A stretch of DNA of 64,000 bases, from positions 248,001 to 312,000 of the forward strand of contig MU839128.1 of NCBI GenBank assembly GCA_030685235.1, written 5' to 3'. The notes beneath the pieces were generated by a model that did no database searches, had not been told where the DNA came from, and saw nothing but the letters and a program-made list of their open reading frames with translations. The DNA is from Copromyces sp. CBS 386.78. Taxonomy: Eukaryota; Ascomycota; Sordariomycetes; Sordariales; Sordariaceae. A program made the position numbers and the translations under genes. Positions 57,226-64,000 of the stretch are shown piece by piece (within the stretch, counting starts at the first letter, position 1; every line of letters starts with the position of its first letter).

Positions 57226-57586
57226 TATTATAGTAAAATAATATTAACTATTTATATTTATTTGGTTAAGCCCAATAGGGTCGAAATCGATGGTATTAGG
57301 TTTGGCTTTAAGATTTATATTGAGGTCGATATAATTAAATTCGATATTAAATAGTATCGAATTTAGTAGTATCGAATTTAGATAATTACAATTTAAAATT
57401 TAAATTAATAAGTAGTATTACTAAGTAAATACTTTAGTTGTATATAGATTAATTAATATCTTCCTCTCTTCGAGAGAGGGGAGATAGATAATTATTAATT
57501 ACCTAGTACTATATTAAGTACTATTATACCGGACGGTGTCCGGCGTAATAGTACCAAGTATGTACTAGCCTATAGTTCGCGTAATA
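57226..57586 (-). repeat. LTR (right copy; 5' LTR with respect to coding)
   Basis: 361 bp. Retains a few more G/C at places where the left copy has A/T, for example an intact CCGGAC-GGT-GTCCGG hairpin. Confidence 0.93.
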
Positions 57587-57591
57587 GTAGC
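57587..57591. repeat. Target-site duplication GTAGC, right
   Basis: Five bases identical to 45,847-45,851; typical length for Ty3/gypsy integration. Confidence 0.85.
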
Positions 57592-57829
57592 CTTACCCGT
57601 TTTTTTAAATTGTTTATCCTTTTCGTCTTTAATAGAGGCTATAAAGGTATTAAAATCCTATTCTAATTATACTACCTTTTATACCTTGATTTTTAATATA
57701 TAATAAAAAAAGTCTTACTATTACTTAGTAATATAATTGTAGCGGGTATTATTAATCGTAGCTTTATCCTATCCCTCTTTTACCCTTAAAATTCTATTAT
57801 ATTCTAGGTTATCTATCGTAATATAGATA

Positions 57830-58090
57830 ATGTAAAAGCGTGATCCTACAAGAGATACGACTGCAAGATTAAGAGCCACAAATAAAAGTAATATTAAGTG
57901 TAAAGAAGAAAGGGAAGCTGTCAAACGATAGCATCGTGAACTCGGACATATAAGTCGGTTCTGCCACTCGTAACCGCCTTCCCAATCTTAGCTCTATCGA
58001 TAAGGATATGTTCCTTCCATCCGATGTGTCACGGTCAATTGCCCAGTGGCCAGTCCTCCGGTAACTAGTCCGACTATGCTATGACTGTTA
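57830..58090. other. Un-RIPed island between two RIPed repeats
   Basis: About 260 bases with normal CpA and TpG content, without an open frame. It is probably unique sequence left between two repeats, because RIP targets duplicated DNA. It could also be the un-RIPed tail of a young insertion. Confidence 0.6.
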
Positions 58091-61000
58091 GTCTTAATAT
58101 AGATATTATATAAAATATATATCTATAACGGATTTACGGGTCCATATTATACTATACGAGTATAAGCAACTATATATGGGTATTATATTCTATAAATATA
58201 TGCCTTATATTTTTGGTTGATTTTTATTGATTTTATTCGATTAAATATTCGTTGTTGAAATTCTTCTATATATAAAATAGTCTTCCCTTGGGCGGAGCTG
58301 GATATGCCCGAGGGAGGCAGAGAAACACTATTCTGCCCATATTAGGAGATTTTATATATATATATATATATATTTTTTTTTGCTTTGTAGATTTCTTTTA
58401 TTTTTATTTTTGTATTTATTGATCTTTTTATTTTTATATTTATTTATCTTTTTATTGAAATAGAGCAGATCTACACCAATAAAGGAACGAGGCTACACTA
58501 TATAAACTTGTATAGCGAGGAGTAGATTTAGAGCTGATGATTTTGTCTGTAAAATTAGATAGAATTGTTAAATTATAGTTATAAAACTACTAAAAGGAAA
58601 AATAGAAGGTAAAGCAAAATTTTACCTTTATGTTTTTTTCAAAATAACGAAGTGCGGATTTAGAGGTCGGTATTAAAGAAGATAGAAGGTACTTTACGAA
58701 TACGATTAAAAATTTTAAAAAGGAATATTGTAAAAATTTTAAAAATATTAGTATTTAATTCGTTATTCTTTATTTACTTATTTATAACTTTTGAAAGGGG
58801 GTACTATCCTTCTTATACTTTTTTATCTTTAATTTTATTTAGCCTTAGAGTAGATCCGCTCCTTAATATTTTAATTCTATAAGTATTTTAATATTTATTC
58901 TAATAAAACGCCCTAATTCAAATCTTCCCTTCGGAAGTAGTGAAAATATATTAAATTATTTCCGTATTATAAATTTAAATATTTAATAAAGGAAAAAAAA
59001 GACGAAGGATATAAAGTAAGGGCGCCGATTTATATTACGTAAAAAAGCTAAAAGATATAAGTAATTAATTTACTAAATATTATAACCTATTTATTACTTT
59101 TATTTCTGTACCTTCTTTATACGTTTTATACGCTACTTCACTATACGCTCCTTTGCCTTCTTCTCTTTTTTAATAATTATTTTCTTATCCGCTTCCTTCT
59201 TTATAATTTTTTTAGTCTTCGGACGAATTCGATTTAAAATACCCTAAACCCTAATTATATTAAATTTAATTGGGAAGGGTAATCGTTATTTAATTTATAG
59301 CCTATATATCGGCGTATATTTCTCTTCTATTGTTATTATTGGGCGGTCTTTTGTAAGGCCGAAAATAGGTAAAAGCGGTTTAATTTTATATTTAATTAAT
59401 AATACGAAATAATTAATTAAGAACCGGTCTTCGTTTATTAATGCGCGGATTTACTCCTCGTTTTTCTCCTTCTTTAACTTCTTTTTCAATTTTAATTTTT
59501 TAGGAATATTTAGTAGAATAATTTCGGCGGTAGTCGTTTATACTTTTAGCGTTTGAGGGGTATTAAAATAGTTAATATATTTTTTATTGGAAAATTTTTT
59601 TTAAGGTTATTTTCTCTCTCTTTTAGCGTAAAGGAAACTTTAATAATAAAGGTAAATCCTTAATTTAGGAAGTTATATAAAGTAATTTTATTTTTTTAAT
59701 TACTAATAATAGGAATCGTTTCTCCGGTTTTAATATTTAGTCCGGTATAAATTAGTATCCTTAGCTCTTTATTAAAAATAATTTTGCGCGTTTTATTAAT
59801 CGATATAGATAGGTTATAATATAAATCTGCGCATTCCTTCTTTTTTATTAATTTCTTTATAGAATTCTCCTACTTTATTTTTATATAATCGTAGGCCGCC
59901 TTTATCTATTACTGAACTATAATAAATTCTAACTATTCGAAATTATTAAATTATATTTATAGTCGCTAGTATTTTCTATTTTCCTAGGGGATTAGTAATA
60001 CGTAAAGAGGATCTTTATTAGTTAAGTATTAATCCGCTCGTTTGGTTTTTAAAAAGAATATTTTAATTGCTTCTAAAATTTAGAGTCCGTAAATCTATAT
60101 TATTTTTTACTTTAAGAAGGCTATATCCAACTATATTATTTCTACGCGTACTCTCCTTAAATCTATATTAAAATATTTATAATTTATACGGGCGAAATTT
60201 ATATATGCGGAGCAGATCTGTCGGACCCTCTCCTTAGAATAGCTAAAATTGTAATAATATTATATATATTCTAATTAATTAAAAATAGCTAGCGAAAAAT
60301 AATTATTATAATAAATAAATAAGTACTACTATTATATTATTAATAAAAAGGTTTCGACGCTTTTATTTATTACTATAAACTTCTAATCTATTCTTACTAA
60401 TATTTTGGCGTTTAGGGGGGTATAAATTTAATTACCGAATTTTCTTAATCTTTACGCTAATATTATATAGACTAAAGTACTATTAAACTATTATTTAGTA
60501 TTAGTATAATATTATAAATTTATTATACCGAATATATAAGCGTACTAAATTATATAATTAAATTAGTTTGGTACTATTAATTAATCGTTAGGCGGGAGTA
60601 AATCCGTTCCGAAGATAAAATTGTACGTAGTAATATTTGTTTTATAAAATAGTAGTTTAAAAGGTAGTGCGTTTTTTTCGTTTAGCGTTCTATTTAGTTT
60701 GTATTTTAGGAACCGCTAATTTATAATCGGTAGTAGATTTCTAAGCTTCTTTAAACGAGGAAAATAGATTTCGCTTTTACTAATATTAGTATTATTTTAA
60801 ATTTTAGTTTTTTTTATTTATTACCTTCTACTATATTCGGTATTTAATCCCTAGTCTTCCGATTTAGTACTTTTATAAATATTTTCCGTTGCTTGTATTT
60901 TTACGTTTATAGTATTATATTATAGTATTTGTTTAGTATTTAAAAAGAAGGTTCTAATCTGCTCGTAGCTATTTTTTAAAAAGAAAAGGGTTGTAGTTTG

Positions 61001-64000
61001 CTTCTGTGATAGCGTACGTTTATTATTTATATTTTTCGAAAAAAAAAAATTTTTTCTTAGTATTCGAAAAATATAGATACGTTGTATTTTAGCGGTATAG
61101 TATTGTCCTATAGTCGTCGTTAGTCCTTTAAATACCCTTTTGGTATAAATCCGCCCGTTAAATACTTTATATCCTAATTATTTTATTCTTATAGATATTT
61201 ATTCGTCTTTTATTTTTATTTAAAAACTTTCCCGCCTTTATTACTTAGGTAATATATTTCTTTATTATCTATATTGTAATTCGTGCTTATAATTCCTATA
61301 CTTTCTTCCTTTATAGTAGATCTGCTCTTCCTCTTTCTTTTCCTTTTCTTATATTTCTTCCGTAATTATTACGAATTTTTTATTTTTACGACCTAAATTC
61401 GATCTTTTTTTCGTAATAATTAATTTTTTACTATATTTAATAACGATTTTTAATTCTAAACTAATTTAATTTAGGAAACTATTCGACGTAATAATTTACC
61501 TTTTAGCTAGGAAGGCGGTAATCCGTAGCCCGATATTAATATAATAATTTTATTCTCCCTTATTAAAGACCTTTTAGTTGCTCTGGAAGCGCTCCTAATC
61601 CCCGCTTACCTACTTAAAATTAATAATAATCCTTCGTACCTTAATAAATGCTCCGATAGTAAAAAATAATTTTTATCGAAATTTTACATAAATTTAATTA
61701 TTAGTCTAACCCCTCCTAATACCTTCTAAGGTATTAAATACAATAAGAGTAATGAGGTTTTTGCGAATAGAGTACGGATTTTTACCCTAATTAAACCTAT
61801 CCTTATTAACCGTTTATATATAGAATAAATTTTTTTATTTAATAGAAAGGACTTTATTAAATTTGCTAATACTTTCTATTTCGCCGCCTAATATAAATCT
61901 GTATTAAAATAATATATTAACGCTCGGGATTTTAATACCTACCTTATATAACGAATCTTCGTTGAAAAGAAAGGGGTATAGCCCTAGGGGTATTATAGCG
62001 TTTATATACGTACTAAAAAGGAATATATTTTTAATTTATTTATTTAAACTTTTAATTTCCCGTATAAATCCGCTCTTTATTATTATTAATCTCTTCCCTT
62101 ACTAATTTTCTTCTAATAATAAATATCTTTACTCTTATTACTTTACTAAAGCGTAAAAATTATTTACTTCTATCTTTTCCAATAATAATTAATAGGAGAT
62201 TATAAACGTTTAATTACCGTTTATTAATTGTATTTCTATATTAAGTAGCGTAAAGGGGGGGATTTATAGTAATTATATTTAGGATATTAAACGGGTCAAC
62301 GAATATACTTACTTAATAGTCGACTTATAAGAATTTAAAGCCTTTATTAAAAGGCAACTTAAAATAAAGAGTATCCTTAAAATTATAAAGAATAATTGTA
62401 ATTAGGGCGGCGATTTCTTAACAATTAATAATATCCCTTAATTAGAATAGGGTTATATTAATTAATACGTCCTTTATAATAAAAAGCTTTAGGCTAATTA
62501 TATTTTATTTAAATATTAGCAATTTAATTTTAGGGGGAAGAGGTTTATATTTAGAAGTAACTATCGTTCGTAGTTAGACTTTAATAAAAAGACTTCCTTT
62601 TAAGGAAATAACAATAAAAACGACAAAGGCAATGCCGGTAAAGATAATAGTAAAGCGGAAATCCCTTACTTTATTAATAAAAAGTATAAAAATAAAGCCA
62701 ATAATAATAGCGATAGTAACGTAGCGAAGGTTATAGAAAGAGTTGCATTACTAAGAAAGTTTTAGGAGGATATAAAAAATACCCTTAAAGAATTTGCTAA
62801 AAGGAAGGAGATCTCCTCCGTAAACGTCGAGGATTCTAACGAGGGTTTTAATAGTAATAGTAATAATAACGGTATAAAAGTAGAATTAATTAAAGCGAAG
62901 GCGAAAATTATAAAAGCGAGAGAATTCGGCGCTTTTAAATTGCGCCCTAGGAAAATCGTTAAATATAAAGAATAGCGAAGATCCCTTCTATTAGCGGTTA
63001 GGGGTAATATAAGAGTATTAAAATTTAAATACTGAAGGAATTGGGGGTATTTCCTATATATAAATAAAAGAATAATAAAAAGAAATAATTGCGAAAAATT
63101 TTTCGATAATAGAATAAGAGTTTTCCTTTAGTACTTTCTTTCCTTAGTACGGATTTGCACCTAATTACTTAGTATTTTAATCTTCCCTTCGAAAGTAGGC
63201 AAATACTAATCAATTATTTTCGCAATAATAAACCTAAACTATAACAATAATAAGAAGGAAAAAGAAAATGTAAAAAGGAAAAGGGTAATATAATATATAA
63301 TAGGAATACTAGTATTTTAATTATTTAATTTAAATTTACTCTTACTTAAGAATATAATTCCCTTTAGTAAAGAATAAATTAGGAATTTTATATTATAGAA
63401 CTAACGGGAACTTCCTTTAATTAATTAATATATAAGTAAAAATAAAGATAAAGGAAAAATAAAAGGAATAATAGAAATAAATAAAATAAATAAAATATAA
63501 AGGAAAAATCCGTTTGTAAACGAAGTATAGATTAGCGCAACCAATAATTAATCCTCTATTAAAGCCTATTCTCCCGGTGGCCTCCCCCTAGGTATTACAA
63601 CCTTAACCTTTAATTTCCTAAAATTATATTTTATTTTATTTTTAAAGGTAGTACTCTATATCCTCCTCTTCTCCTTTTCCTTCTTCTTAACTTCCTAAAG
63701 TATAAATTCCTCCTATAGTATTCGCCCTAATATTTCTTCTACAATTAACTTATTATCCTCTAAATTAAACTCCTTTATATTTTTTACGAGGCTAATCTAC
63801 TCCCTTCTAAATCCTAAATTCGGATCTATAGTATTTAATATTACTCTATCCCTAGGTATAAACCTCTTAATTTTCCTAGTACTTACAGGCTTATTAAACG
63901 GTATTCCATCGAGAGTACTAATATAATATATATTTCCCGAAGCGGAAATCTAATATATACGATAAAGTCCTTATTAATAATAAAATAACTTCTATATAGA
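58091..64000. mobile_element. Further RIPed repeat(s), unclassified, running off the window
   Basis: AT-rich and CpA-depleted throughout, with a (TA)n tract near 58,350. Variants of the phrase GTAGATCCGCTC recur from 58.5 to 62.1 kb. On the plus strand at 62.3-62.98 kb a frame with RIP-type stops codes a Lys/Asn/Glu-rich segment (NKKYKNKANNNSDSNVAKVIE). I could not find reverse transcriptase or transposase motifs, nor clear ends. The type is undecided. Confidence 0.5.

Larger units (their letters stand above)
45852..57586 (-). mobile_element. Full-length Ty3/gypsy LTR retrotransposon, RIP-inactivated, 11.7 kb
   Basis: Two direct repeats of exactly 361 bp each form the LTRs. They begin TGTTATAG (RIPed TATTATAG in the other copy) and end in a damaged TAACA, flanked by a 5-bp target duplication GTAGC. 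Coding is on the minus strand: gag-like basic region near 54.8 kb, reverse transcriptase near 51.85 kb, integrase near 50.07 kb, chromodomain-like segment near 49.4 kb. The order reverse transcriptase then integrase fits Ty3/gypsy. An additional long frame lies between pol and the left LTR. A 707-bp element plus an 8-bp duplication is inserted inside, so the original length was about 11.0 kb. Confidence 0.93.
45231..64000. repeat. AT-rich heterochromatin-like block of RIP-mutated repeats
   Basis: Nearly 19 kb in which CpA and TpG are almost lacking, TpA is in excess and CpG is kept. Frames are broken by TAA/TAG only. This is the RIP signature known from Neurospora. Un-RIPed islands inside are the inverted-repeat element (52.8-53.5 kb) and a unique segment (57.83-58.09 kb). 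There are no live genes. Confidence 0.93.

Overview
The window is fungal nuclear DNA from a filamentous ascomycete, most likely Sordariales and Neurospora-like. Three things point there: short introns with CTRAC-type branch points, a gene set typical of Pezizomycotina (an NLR with a SesB-like hydrolase, a SUR7/PalI protein, a HET-like protein, a ZIP transporter, a CE15 esterase), and two AT-rich blocks with an extreme RIP (repeat-induced point mutation) signature. In those blocks CpA and TpG are almost absent while CpG survives. The species assignment is inference.

Layout. 0.4-18 kb is gene-rich: a SesB-NACHT-WD NLR (+), a SUR7/PalI membrane protein (+), a truncated SET-domain remnant (-), a Cys-rich hypothetical protein (-), a TPR-SET methyltransferase with a one-base frameshift in a G run (-), a large HET-like membrane protein whose 3' end runs into a doubtful poly-C tract (-), and a GNAT acetyltransferase (-). 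18,736-22,276 is a complete RIP-mutated Mutator-like DNA transposon with 64-bp terminal inverted repeats and a perfect 9-bp target duplication. 22.5-44 kb is gene-rich again: hemerythrin-like protein (+), DUF1275 membrane protein (-), bicupin oxalate decarboxylase (+), tRNA-Arg(CCG) (-), Ser/Thr-rich single-pass membrane protein (+), a divergent pair made of a Tm-1-like UPF0261 protein (-) and a PEP-hydrolase-like TIM barrel (+), a secreted LVIVD/choice-of-anchor-B protein with seven exons (-), a ZIP metal transporter (-), a CE15 glucuronoyl-esterase-like enzyme (-), and a secreted Cys-repeat protein (-). A poly-A-rich tract near 41.5 kb looks like an assembly artefact.

45.2-64 kb is RIP-destroyed repeat DNA without live genes. 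It contains a full-length 11.7-kb Ty3/gypsy LTR retrotransposon (45,852-57,586, minus orientation, two 361-bp LTRs, 5-bp target duplication GTAGC). Downstream of pol this element carries an extra frame of about 828 codons that is open apart from RIP-type stops. Inserted inside the element is a young, un-RIPed 707-bp inverted-repeat element with an 8-bp target duplication and a 9-bp minisatellite core. The nesting gives a relative history: an older repeat, then the LTR element, then RIP, then the small element. A short un-RIPed island at 57.83-58.09 kb separates this from another RIPed repeat that runs off the window.

Functionally the genes are mostly independent fungal loci. The clearest functional linkage is the divergent Tm-1-like/PEP-hydrolase-like pair, whose two domains are known as one fused protein in plants. 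All intron-exon models were read by eye from splice signals and frame continuity, not from transcripts.
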